NCBI GenBank assembly: GCA_018823415.1
Contig: JAHJIN010000477.1
Span: forward strand, 1 to 33,298
From: Chloroflexota bacterium
GTDB taxonomy: Bacteria; Chloroflexota; JAHJIN01
Reading direction: 5' to 3'
DNA length: 33,298 nucleotides
Of the stretch, positions 10,201 through 16,757 are shown one piece after another (positions within the stretch are counted from its first letter, which is position 1; every line of letters starts with the position of its first letter). The position numbers and the translations under genes were made by a program. Under the pieces are notes generated by a model. It was not told the origin of the DNA and did no database searches. It worked only from the letters and a program-made list of their open reading frames with translations.

Positions 10201-10926
10201 GCCATAGTTGGTGGCCAAGTTGCCGCTGAAGACAACGTCCATCAGAGTGGGGCTACTGCGAGTGTTGAACACCCCACCACCCTTGTCGGAAGCCAGGTTG
10301 CCACTAAAGGTGATCCCAACTAGTGCAGGATTACTGTTGTCATTGTATATCCCGCCGCCAGTGTTGTGGGGATAGCTCCCATTTGCCTGTCCCCCGCTGA
10401 TGGTGAAACCATCCAGGCGAGTACTTGGTCCTGCACCACTGCTGGTGACCACGTGGTAGCTGTTCCCCCCCACGATCTGGCTGGTGTTGGTGACCGGGAT
10501 GTTGAGGTCATTGCCGTCGATATCGCCACTCAGAATAGTGATACAAGTGTCTGGATCGCGGTCGCCGAGCCCTCCCCCGCCGGCTGGGAAACCCCCGTAT
10601 AGGGCCACGCCATCCACCAACTGGAAGGCGGCAATGCGGTCGGTGATCACGGCGGTGGGCTTGTACATCCCTTCCGCCACCCAGACCTGGGTGCCCGAGA
10701 CCACGGTGGTGAGGGCGCCTTGCAGGTCGGTGTAGGCATCGGCCCAGGAACTGCCGTCGTCGGCGCCGGTGGCGCTGGCATCCACATAGACCACGCTGGC
10801 GGCCGGGGCCTGGGGCGCGCGGGCCTGGGCCAGGGCCACGCCCAGCGTGAGCAGGGCCAGGGAGGTGAGGGCGAGGAAAACGGGATACACGAGGTGGCGG
10901 ATTGGCTGGGAATGGGTTCGGTGCAT
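4273..10926 (-). CDS. Giant secreted beta-helix protein with HExxH metalloprotease-like domain
   Basis: The protein has 2217 residues from ATG 10926 (ribosome site AAGGAGG at 10933-10939; a TTG at 10962 lacks one). Order: signal peptide (to about 33); first right-handed beta-helix (about 35-690) opened by YVDASATGADDGSSWADA and built of about 17 GGGMYN..S.P.L.NV.F..N.A repeats; a DUF11-like domain (about 790-910); a second, shorter helix (about 920-1350); a metallopeptidase-like region with HELGHYAFFLDDDY (His1589, Glu1590, His1593); three ARGRW heptads (about 1870-1890); GWD/GWN-type repeat (about 2012-2095); the shared module (about 2102-2210); and the tail FYLPLVVKGQ. The HExxH setting recalls CLCA-type proteases, but family assignment is uncertain. 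It is probably exported to the surface as an adhesin or protease. It lies 64 bases downstream of the CHAT gene. Confidence 0.88.
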   Translation of the reverse strand: MHRTHSQPIRHLVYPVFLALTSLALLTLGVALAQARAPQAPAASVVYVDASATGADDGSSWADAYTDLQGALTTVVSGTQVWVAEGMYKPTAVITDRIAAFQLVDGVALYGGFPAGGGGLGDRDPDTCITILSGDIDGNDLNIPVTNTSQIVGGNSYHVVTSSGAGPSTRLDGFTISGGQANGSYPHNTGGGIYNDNSNPALVGITFSGNLASDKGGGVFNTRSSPTLMDVVFSGNLATNYGGGMYNLRCSPVLTDVIFTNNSVTNSGSIYGGGGMYNYINSSPTLKSVTFSSNSATNYGGGLCNSESSNPALVGVIFTGNSANSGGGMQNSNDSSPTLTNVIFDNNSANGSGAGMQNTVDCSPILTDVIFRDNLAIHYGGGIDSRGNCNPTLTNVTFISNSANYGGGMSNRDYSNPTLKQVAFNGNWTNGGSGGGIYNDNNSSSNSTLTDVIFVSNSATSGGGMYSEYTDANNSLTLTNVAFIGNLASDCGGGMYHNNDQGNLVLMDVSFSDNAASDEGGGMYNNYSNLTLINVNLGGNVASHGGGMYIKSGSNQTLSNVTFSSNAATSGGGIYSEYGHYLMLLNVTFSDNTATNGGGIYSEYSEPTLTNVTFSGNSALHLGGGMYNRDSLPQIQNSILWGNTANSGTIAEQQIYNTNGSQPFIHYTLVQGSGGSGAGWDPTLGTDGGGNLNANPAFLRQPNPGPDTVWGTADDDYGDLRLQSTSPAIDAGDNGVVPTDTQDLDGDGNTGEPIPFDLAGNPRQVDIITTPDTGAGSPPIVDLGAYEVQPFLSLAKSVIPARAGPGQQVSYLLTFHNVGPDTATGVFVTDTMPLTVTGTCVSSSLPITATSPGLAYAWAWAIPDLPPGARGVITLTGVVTTALDGGETLWNTAVITAHEPDPNPQDNQATTPLHVTEIIYVDASASGANTGASWADAWTDLQAALGRAYPGVQIWVAAGVYKPTAVSTDRTATFQLVDGVEIYGGFPLGGSVLTMRDPAANPTILSGDIDDDDVSVPATTAADIRGSNSYHVVTSDGVRPITLLDGLTISGGQANGAGYSSGGGLYNVNNSRLRLQNVVFSGNYAINGGGLYNAASSPTLVDVTWRGNQANSNGGGLYTDSSNPALTNGAFHGNKASSGGGAYSAGSSAAWCNVILAGNAAGGNGGGLYTSGGSPILTNATFASNKAGNLGGGMYNQSSSTPRVDNSIFWGNTSASSVLAQKQIANVSATPVVHYSLIQGALASGAWNTSLGVDGGGNVDADPAFVRFPDPGPDAAWGTADDDYGDLRLQAQSAAIDAGDNIAVPADSQDLDGDDDTSEPTPYDRDNNPRFTDVTTTPDTGIGPPPIVDMGAYEAQLRLRVRVTRAGGAPAAGARVYHLPTGQIIGAEPLGGVGSPLLTNAQGDLQAPGAFQVGDGLLAAWPITATESYTVYYTSGAPTPTGLDWQAITDTEIIQHLVVSPDYPLVLFDLTVSLEWDARYDQPFLEQLRFDLQRTSEFLYDWTNGQAALGQVTIYHDREHWLDAHVRVYASNRMRPNASQGGIVTAVITDPLTSTITYQPGQVRMGAVWNRYGDSDSSLGEDWPRTLAHELGHYAFFLDDDYLGLDATGLLVPVSTCTGTVMTDPYRSDDSEFHPGANWLPGCQDTLANRATGRSDWATIVTFYPWLDESPANPGPSGLPLVLPQIQVVEPITPSTTLPVPMFYLMQDGHHVQPGGNARAVLFHGDWLTDLGRPVIDHVEARGAQPGDRLCVYEPAAGRLGCETITPGDDQLTLVALPDWQPEILVSPVTSCTMVITVTNVPPGLPLWGRLFSVNDPAPPAQALVEVAGQYTRVFTFTEPTVEGYVHIWVDESEPRREMVTDFALGGSPSHARGRWSNARGRWSHARGRWAPATSADGQVILFGDDLEFEEGEFLTLQAATLLPSPVPWTTVVGQAYRLIASPNAPNLAGTSLVFSYLGSEVPPGEETWLRVYFWDGVSWRQLPTRLDTYHNMASAATQGAGLYALMSCFEIPLHGPGWDSFGYTVQETRPVTEALLSISGYYTMVYGYEPEDELDPWKLYDVTALQWVNDLEVLEYGESYWILMAESITLCLRGAEDTSLAAANLPGPPATYYGSVLAGLGFTPTVGMTVTAWVDGHLCGQGWTFEADGQVVYVVHVSAADWGSAYGCGAPGQTVVFQVGQAMAGTAVWDNYQVQRLPLSLLSVQRFYLPLVVKGQ
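5257..5319 (-). repeat. Three tandem 21-bp units encoding ARGRW heptads
   Basis: Three adjacent imperfect 21-bp units (5257-5277, 5278-5298, 5299-5319) encode [H/N]ARGRWS-type heptads in the giant beta-helix protein. They sit between the protease-like region and the C-terminal repeats. Each unit has a central CCCCGGGC core. The array is a likely slippage hotspot and a basic, Trp-containing linker. Confidence 0.85.
9040..10370 (-). repeat. Degenerate tandem ~75-90-bp repeats of the first beta-helix
   Basis: Imperfect direct repeats about 75-90 bp apart share a core reading, on this strand, roughly as 'ccgccacc.tagttggc.gagttgc..ataaaagt.ac'. Each encodes one helix turn (GGG[M/I]Y..., S.PTL.NV.F, .GN.A). 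Base composition is visibly poorer in GC than the flanking parts of the same gene, by eye. The units may expand or contract by recombination. Confidence 0.75.
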
Positions 10927-10932
10927 CGGGGG

Positions 10933-10939
10933 CCTCCTT
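10933..10939 (-). promoter_or_regulatory. Ribosome binding site fixing the beta-helix gene start
   Basis: On the minus strand AAGGAGG lies 6 bases before ATG 10926. The alternative TTG at 10962 has no comparable site, so the shorter start is preferred. Confidence 0.85.
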
Positions 10940-10990
10940 GGATTACGCCGGTTATCCTGCAACGTTCCAACTTGCGCGTTCCGTTCGCGG

Positions 10991-13900
10991 CTAATGTGGC
11001 TCGACGACGACGTCTTTCCAGAACCACCATTCCACCGCGGCGGTGGGGAACTGTTTCACCCACGGCTTGATCAGCAGGTGCTGTCGCCCATACGTAAAGA
11101 GCAAGATCACCGCGCTTTCTGTCAGTTTTTCGTCGGCCCGACGGTACATGTCCAGCCGCTCTCGCAGGTCCGCGACGTGTCTGGCCTGCTCCATCAGGTC
11201 GTGGTAAGTTGGGTCTTGCCACCGGGTCCAGCGGACAGCGTCGCACACTCGCAGGAAATTGTCGGGGTCGGCATAATCGGCGTACCAGGTGTTCAGGAAT
11301 GCGTGTGCCGGCTCGTGTCCCAATCTGTAGAGAAACGTCTCCCAGTCGGTCATCTCGCACGCAATCTCGATGCCCAGGTTCTCTCGCCACTGCGCCGCCA
11401 GATACCGGGCCGGGGGTTCGTTGCTATCGTCGGTCAGGAACTCGACCGGGGGAAACCCGTCGCCGCCCGGATAGCCGGCCTTGGCCAGGAGCCGGCGCGC
11501 CTGAGCAGGATCGTATGGTTGCGCGTGCTCGGTCGAATGCCCCGGCATCCCAGGGGGCAGGAATCCGCCGGTGGCCGGAAAGACGTAGCCTTGCCGGTCC
11601 ACGTGGGCAAATCGTTCCTTGTCTATGGCCAGGGCCAGGGCGCGCCGGACCCGGGGATCGTCAAAGGGCTGCCGGCTCGTATCAAACCCCACATAGGTGG
11701 TCGCCAATGAGGGTGCCGACACATACTCTCCGGCATGACGTTGTCGCACCCGCTCCCGGTCCGGGAGGTTCCAGAGTGCCAGGGTATCCAGTTCACCCTT
11801 TTCGTAGGCTTGGAGCCGGGCGGCCTCATCCGCCAGCGATTGCAGCTCCACGCGTTCCACGTTGCCAGTAGCGTGCCCGCGATACCCGGGGTGGCGAGAT
11901 AGGGTCAATTTCCCTTCCGGATCCCAATCCTCCAGCCTGAAGGGACCGTTGGTGACGATATGTCCCATCTGCGTCCAGTCCTGGCCATGGGCTTTCACCA
12001 CGTGGCGGGGCACTGGAAAACTCGTGACGTAGGCCAGTAAATGGAGGAAATGACCGGTCGGCTGCTCCAGCTCGACGAACAGCGAGTGGTCGTCCAGCGC
12101 CTGCACGCCCAGGCTGTCTGCACCCGGGGTCTCGCCCTGGTGAAACGCCCGGGCCCCCTTGACGTCGTACAACAGCCTGGCGACGGGTGAGCCACCCTCT
12201 TCAGGGGGGGCGAGGGCCCGGCGCCAGGCGTACACAAAATCGTCTGCGGTTACCGGCGTACCATCGCTCCACCGCCCGTCCTCATGCAAGTAAAAAACAT
12301 ACTTGCGCCCATCCTCCAGCACCTCCCACCGGTGAGCTGCGTCAGGCACGATGTCCAACCGGGGGCTCAGGGCCACCAGCCCACTAAAGAGTTGGGCTAC
12401 CACGCCGGCGGAATCGAGATCCTCGACCCGAGCCGGGTCCAGGGTCAGCGGCGGGTAAGGCCAGTCCACGCGCAACGCGTGGGGCGCGGCAGGCAGCGAG
12501 AGGACCGTCGTTTCGACGCACTGGCGCAACGTAAAACTCTCTTCAAATGCCTGGCGAGCGCGCGGAAAGTCAAAGGCCGTGTGGTAGCTCAACCCTAGCT
12601 TCATCAGGGTTCGTGCTGTTTGCTCGTGCCGCTTTTGCTTTCTCTGGAACGCGATGGCCCGCTGGTAATAGTCGATGGCCTCCTGGTGGGCGTACGTCAA
12701 ACGGGTCTGGTCGCCGGCGCGCTCCAGATACTCGACAGCCTGCCGGGGCTCGTTGGCCTGCTCCCAATGATGGGCCAGCAAGCCCACCTGGGCCTCGATG
12801 CGATCCGGGAACAATCGCTCCAGCGTCTCTGCCACCCGCCGATGCGCGTGTTGTCTTTGCTCCAAGGTCAAGCTGGTGTAGGCCACCTCCTGGGTCAGGC
12901 TGTGTCGAAACGCGTATTCCGACAGCCGCCGCGACGCCAGGGGACTCGAAACCTCGTCGATCAGCTCGCGCTGGCACAGCTCGGACAGGTCCGCATCCAG
13001 CGTATCCGTGTCGGCGATCTCGGTCAGAACGCGGTACGAAAAGCCGTGTCCCACGACGGCGGCAACCTGGAGCACCTGCCTATCGCCGGGGGCAAGCTGG
13101 TCGATGCGGGCCAGCAAGGTCCCGCGAACCGAATCCGGTATCTGCGCCTCGGACAGTTTGCCTTCAATGCGCCACCCGCCATCCGATGGCGTCAGGACGC
13201 CGGTCTCTTTTAACGAGGCCACGACCTGTTCCAGAAAGAAGGGGTTTCCCCCGGTCCGGGTCAGAATGGGCCGTGCGATCTCCTCCGGCAAGGACTCGGC
13301 GGCCAGCAGATCGCACAGCAGCGTGTAGCTTGGCTGCTCTGCCAGGTTGGTCAGGGGGATATTGCGATAATAGGCCCGGTCCTCCCAGCCAAACGCCCGG
13401 TGGGGGCGATACAGGGTCAGCAGCAAGAGCGGGATGCCCTCGATTTCGTGGACGCACTGCCGTACGATCTCTAGACTGGTATCGTCGATCTCGTGGGCGT
13501 CTTCCAGGACGACGATCGTGGGCCGTGCGGCAGCCGTGTGAATCAAAAGTCCCTTCAGGTAGCGGATCAATTGCCCTCGACGGACCTTGGGGTCGTGTGG
13601 GCGATCCGGCTCGCCCAGCTCGATTCCCAGCACCTCGCCGAGGACCGCGAGTGGCTCTTCCAGGTCGCGTGGTTCCATTCCCAGGTTCTCCAACCTGGCG
13701 CGCAACCTGACCGCCATGACCGCTGGATCGTCACCTGGGTCGATCTCGAACAGGTCCCATACGATCTGGGTGAGCAGGGACAAGGGAGTGCCCTGCTGGC
13801 GCGACGAGCAGGCACCTAGGATCCAGTTCGGTTTCTCTCCCTCGATCGCGTGGGCAAACTCGTACAGCAACCGGGACTTGCCTATCCCCGCCTCGCCGGC

Positions 13901-15664
13901 GATGCCGACGACCTGCCGGTGGCCGGCGCGGCAGCGGTTCCAGCAGGAATGCAGGATGGACAGCTCGTCTTCGCGCCCAACCCATGCGGCCCTGGATCCC
14001 AGAAACTCGAGGATGCGCTCGCGCCGGGGCTTTATCCCCAGGACCTCGTACGCCGGATTGCCGCTAACGTCACCCGGGGCTGGCGCCAGGTCGAACATCC
14101 TGCCCGTCTCCCTGTAGACCGATTCCCCGGCCAGGACTTGATCGACGCCAGCGTGTTCCTGCAACACCCGGGCTCGTTCGGCGACAGGTCCCAGGACCGT
14201 GAGCCGCCCCTCGCTGGCGGCCCCAATCTCCCGGGCCAGTACTTCCCCAGCGTCTATTCCAATTCGGATCCCTAGGTCGAGTTGCTCTTCAGCCAACCGT
14301 TCGTCGAGATGCGTCATGGCTTGCCGCATCTGCAGTGCGGCCTGGACCGCCAATTCGGCGTGATCCTCGCGCGCGGCCGAGGCCCCAAACACCCCAGTCG
14401 CGGTATCGTGGATCAGGCTCATGATCTCGCCATGATGTACAGAAGTAGCGTGATGTAGTTGAGTCAGGCATTCCCCGGCGATTGAGGAGGCTCTATCTGC
14501 CCCCAGTCGACCATAGAGGGCAGGCAGCCCCGTAACCTGAGCCGACAGGACGCTGACCAGCCGGCGCGCCCCTTTGTGGCTATCCAGCAGGTGCAGGCCA
14601 GGATTACCATAGAGAGCTGATGAAGCCCAGATGGGATCATCCGGCGCTTCTTCCCGGATCCTTTCTCGCGCCCAGCGCAGTGCCTCGCCAATGGCCTGGC
14701 CTCTGAGGGCGCGCTGGTAGAAATGCCGAGCGAGTCTGCCAGACGCGTCATCGTACGTTACCCACAGCGTGCCCACAAAGGCCAGCGCCCCGCCCAGGAT
14801 AAAAGCGGAGGCCAACCCCTGGGCTGTCAACCCGGCGTATGCCAGGTACGTCTCGGCGTCAGCATCGATAGTCCCGCCTCGGGCCGACTCGCAGGCATTC
14901 AGAAAGACGATCGGCTGCCCATTCAGGTTCTCCTGGATCTCGTGCGCCGTCAGCGCTTCATTTCCAGACAAGATCAGGCTGCTGGACTTGGGATCATCCT
15001 GGTCGAAAAAGGCGTGGCCGCTGTAGTGAATGAGATCGTATTCACCACTGGACAAAGCGCCCAGCACGGCCTTGCGTGTTGCCCGGCGGTGCCACAGCAC
15101 GTGAGGCGGCTCGATCCCCAGGAGCTTCTGGACCAGATCGGCCAGGTCGTCTGCTTCCTCGGCTGCCGCATCCAGATCGCCAGTGGGGTTGGCGATGAAC
15201 AGGGCCTTCCACGTCCGGCCAGGTTCCCGGGATTCGATTCGGCGTGCTTGGCCCGGCGCGGCAAGCTGTCTGCCGACAGCGTGCTTCAAGGCCATAAAGT
15301 CGGCGCCGTCGTGAAGCAATTCCCAGGGGAGGCGATCGTCATTGGTCGAGATGACAAGCGGGGTGTCTAGCTGGCGCAGCAAGTCGCCAATGGGACCGGG
15401 CAGGGCTCTGTACATCTGCCAGCCCAGCCGGCGGAGCGAGTTGGATTCGGCGGGAGGTGAAACGACCGGGATGCCCTGGCGCCGCGCGCGGAGATAGGAC
15501 TGCAAAGCGATGGCCCGCTCGACGTCGCCGGCCAGATCTTGCACGAGGTCCCGGTCTACAACGTAAACCGGGACCGAGGCCTGGTGTATACCTGGCGATT
15601 CCAGGCAAACCAGATACTGTTTTCCGACCCTGAGAACGGACAATACGGCTGCTTCTTGCATCAT
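10991..15664 (-). CDS. CHAT protease / pseudo-cyclase / AAA ATPase / solute-binding fusion
   Basis: The protein has 1557 residues from ATG 15664. An adjacent ATG at 15661 is equally possible; AAGGTGG lies at 15668-15674. The open frame runs up to 15874 but would overlap the upstream gene. Domains: CHAT caspase-like protease (about 95-360; LPWELLHDG, catalytic pair His217 in HYSGHAFF and Cys258 in FLNACES); class III cyclase-like domain (about 367-530) with degenerate residues (metal Asp replaced by Gln376, Asn by Glu496, Arg by Val500; Asp420 kept); AAA/STAND-type ATPase (Walker A GEAGIGKS with Lys596, Walker B VVLEDAH with Asp722); helical/TPR-like region (to about 1050); and a family 5 oligopeptide-binding domain (about 1055-1557). 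No signal peptide, so it is cytoplasmic. It probably senses a ligand and gates proteolysis (inference). It sits in a sigma/zinc-finger operon. Confidence 0.9.
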   Translation of the reverse strand: MMQEAAVLSVLRVGKQYLVCLESPGIHQASVPVYVVDRDLVQDLAGDVERAIALQSYLRARRQGIPVVSPPAESNSLRRLGWQMYRALPGPIGDLLRQLDTPLVISTNDDRLPWELLHDGADFMALKHAVGRQLAAPGQARRIESREPGRTWKALFIANPTGDLDAAAEEADDLADLVQKLLGIEPPHVLWHRRATRKAVLGALSSGEYDLIHYSGHAFFDQDDPKSSSLILSGNEALTAHEIQENLNGQPIVFLNACESARGGTIDADAETYLAYAGLTAQGLASAFILGGALAFVGTLWVTYDDASGRLARHFYQRALRGQAIGEALRWARERIREEAPDDPIWASSALYGNPGLHLLDSHKGARRLVSVLSAQVTGLPALYGRLGADRASSIAGECLTQLHHATSVHHGEIMSLIHDTATGVFGASAAREDHAELAVQAALQMRQAMTHLDERLAEEQLDLGIRIGIDAGEVLAREIGAASEGRLTVLGPVAERARVLQEHAGVDQVLAGESVYRETGRMFDLAPAPGDVSGNPAYEVLGIKPRRERILEFLGSRAAWVGREDELSILHSCWNRCRAGHRQVVGIAGEAGIGKSRLLYEFAHAIEGEKPNWILGACSSRQQGTPLSLLTQIVWDLFEIDPGDDPAVMAVRLRARLENLGMEPRDLEEPLAVLGEVLGIELGEPDRPHDPKVRRGQLIRYLKGLLIHTAAARPTIVVLEDAHEIDDTSLEIVRQCVHEIEGIPLLLLTLYRPHRAFGWEDRAYYRNIPLTNLAEQPSYTLLCDLLAAESLPEEIARPILTRTGGNPFFLEQVVASLKETGVLTPSDGGWRIEGKLSEAQIPDSVRGTLLARIDQLAPGDRQVLQVAAVVGHGFSYRVLTEIADTDTLDADLSELCQRELIDEVSSPLASRRLSEYAFRHSLTQEVAYTSLTLEQRQHAHRRVAETLERLFPDRIEAQVGLLAHHWEQANEPRQAVEYLERAGDQTRLTYAHQEAIDYYQRAIAFQRKQKRHEQTARTLMKLGLSYHTAFDFPRARQAFEESFTLRQCVETTVLSLPAAPHALRVDWPYPPLTLDPARVEDLDSAGVVAQLFSGLVALSPRLDIVPDAAHRWEVLEDGRKYVFYLHEDGRWSDGTPVTADDFVYAWRRALAPPEEGGSPVARLLYDVKGARAFHQGETPGADSLGVQALDDHSLFVELEQPTGHFLHLLAYVTSFPVPRHVVKAHGQDWTQMGHIVTNGPFRLEDWDPEGKLTLSRHPGYRGHATGNVERVELQSLADEAARLQAYEKGELDTLALWNLPDRERVRQRHAGEYVSAPSLATTYVGFDTSRQPFDDPRVRRALALAIDKERFAHVDRQGYVFPATGGFLPPGMPGHSTEHAQPYDPAQARRLLAKAGYPGGDGFPPVEFLTDDSNEPPARYLAAQWRENLGIEIACEMTDWETFLYRLGHEPAHAFLNTWYADYADPDNFLRVCDAVRWTRWQDPTYHDLMEQARHVADLRERLDMYRRADEKLTESAVILLFTYGRQHLLIKPWVKQFPTAAVEWWFWKDVVVEPH

Positions 15665-15723
15665 ACACCACCTTGCGGTTCTGTCGTCGTCAGCATGGCC
15701 ACAGCAAAGGGTGCATACGTTTC

Positions 15724-16605
15724 CTATGATGCACCGAGCGCGACGGGCAACTCCCATGTATCCTCTGCCCGCTGCACCTGAACCAGGTACCTCCCCATTT
15801 CCACATCCTCGAAACGCGCGCTGCCGGCCATATCCGTACCCACTCGCTCCATCAATCGCCCTTGCTCGTCGCACAACGTAACCCGCGCTGCCGGAATCGG
15901 CTCTGGCGGTTCCATTTGCAGGATATCGAGGATCACGGCTGTTTTCTGAGCCATGATCGGGCCGCGGCCAATTCTGATCAGGAGATTGGCTGGCGGATAC
16001 TTGAGGTCCAGTACTTCAATGGTCTCATCGCCCTCGACACGCGCATCTCGCGTGGGCTGCACGGCCACGGTGACGAGAGCCGGGCGCAATGACGCAGCCA
16101 ATTGCGTAAAGGGGGCGGCCAGTGAAAGCGTGATCTCGGTTGCCAGCCGGTGAACTCGGGCCCCAGCCGCCGTGGCGTCTTTCCACAGTTGAGACCAATC
16201 GAGGGTGGGCGTCCTGGTTGGCTGCATCAGGAAAGAGAAATCGAAGGCCGGGTACGAGGACGCCACTGGGATTTGATCCGCGTACGCGGCCGCTGCCATC
16301 TGGTAGAGCTCCTGGTACGCTTGAGCGCAGCCCGAACACTGGTCGAGATGGGCCTTGACGTGGGGATATGCTGCCTCGGCATCGCCGCTCGTCGCCTGGC
16401 GATGCACATAATAGGGCAGGGTGGCCGTACAAACGCGGCAGAACCGATCCGGGAACACGGCGTGGCCCAGCGTCCATAGTCCCTCTTGCAATTCCCTGGA
16501 ATCCAATTGCTCGCGCAGCCACTGTTCTTCCTCGGGAGCGCGTTCTGGATTTTTGAGAGCTTGCAGTAACCTGTTGACGTCCAGATCGTGGATGCGTTTT
16601 GTCAT
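15724..16605 (-). CDS. HC2-type zinc-finger anti-sigma-like protein
   Basis: The protein has 293 residues. ATG 16605 has AAGGGA about 7 bases upstream. An N-terminal helical part is followed by CRVC (Cys56, Cys59) and HLDQCSGC (His86, Cys90, Cys93), the spacing of zinc-finger anti-sigma factors. The C-terminal third (about 200-293) is beta-rich, with a ...VTLCDEQGRL...V.TD..G.ARFEDVEMGRYLVQV pattern like carboxypeptidase regulatory or Cna-B-type folds. No clear transmembrane helix is seen, so it is probably soluble. It lies between a sigma-like gene (152-base gap) and the CHAT fusion gene (59-base gap), so the three are likely one operon. Anti-sigma function, and its cleavage or control by the CHAT protein, are inferences from context. 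Confidence 0.8.
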   Translation of the reverse strand: MTKRIHDLDVNRLLQALKNPERAPEEEQWLREQLDSRELQEGLWTLGHAVFPDRFCRVCTATLPYYVHRQATSGDAEAAYPHVKAHLDQCSGCAQAYQELYQMAAAAYADQIPVASSYPAFDFSFLMQPTRTPTLDWSQLWKDATAAGARVHRLATEITLSLAAPFTQLAASLRPALVTVAVQPTRDARVEGDETIEVLDLKYPPANLLIRIGRGPIMAQKTAVILDILQMEPPEPIPAARVTLCDEQGRLMERVGTDMAGSARFEDVEMGRYLVQVQRAEDTWELPVALGAS

Positions 16606-16757
16606 CGTGATCCCTTCTGGTGGATGCTGTACACCCCTCTACCCGGCATCGAGGTTCCGGGCCGAGCGAGTCCTGCTACAAGACCTGGCGAATGCCGCCT
16701 GTTTGAGGGGCTTCAAGTATTAAGAGCAGAAACACTTGGGTATCTTGCACTTGCGTT

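Noticed and set aside
9040..10370. CRISPR array in the repeated low-GC region
   Set aside because: Repeats are imperfect, protein-coding, and lack unique spacers; they encode beta-helix turns.
15665..15874. Longer N-terminus for the CHAT fusion (start at 15874)
   Set aside because: It would overlap the zinc-finger gene by about 150 bases, has odd composition, and ribosome-site evidence favours 15664 or 15661.
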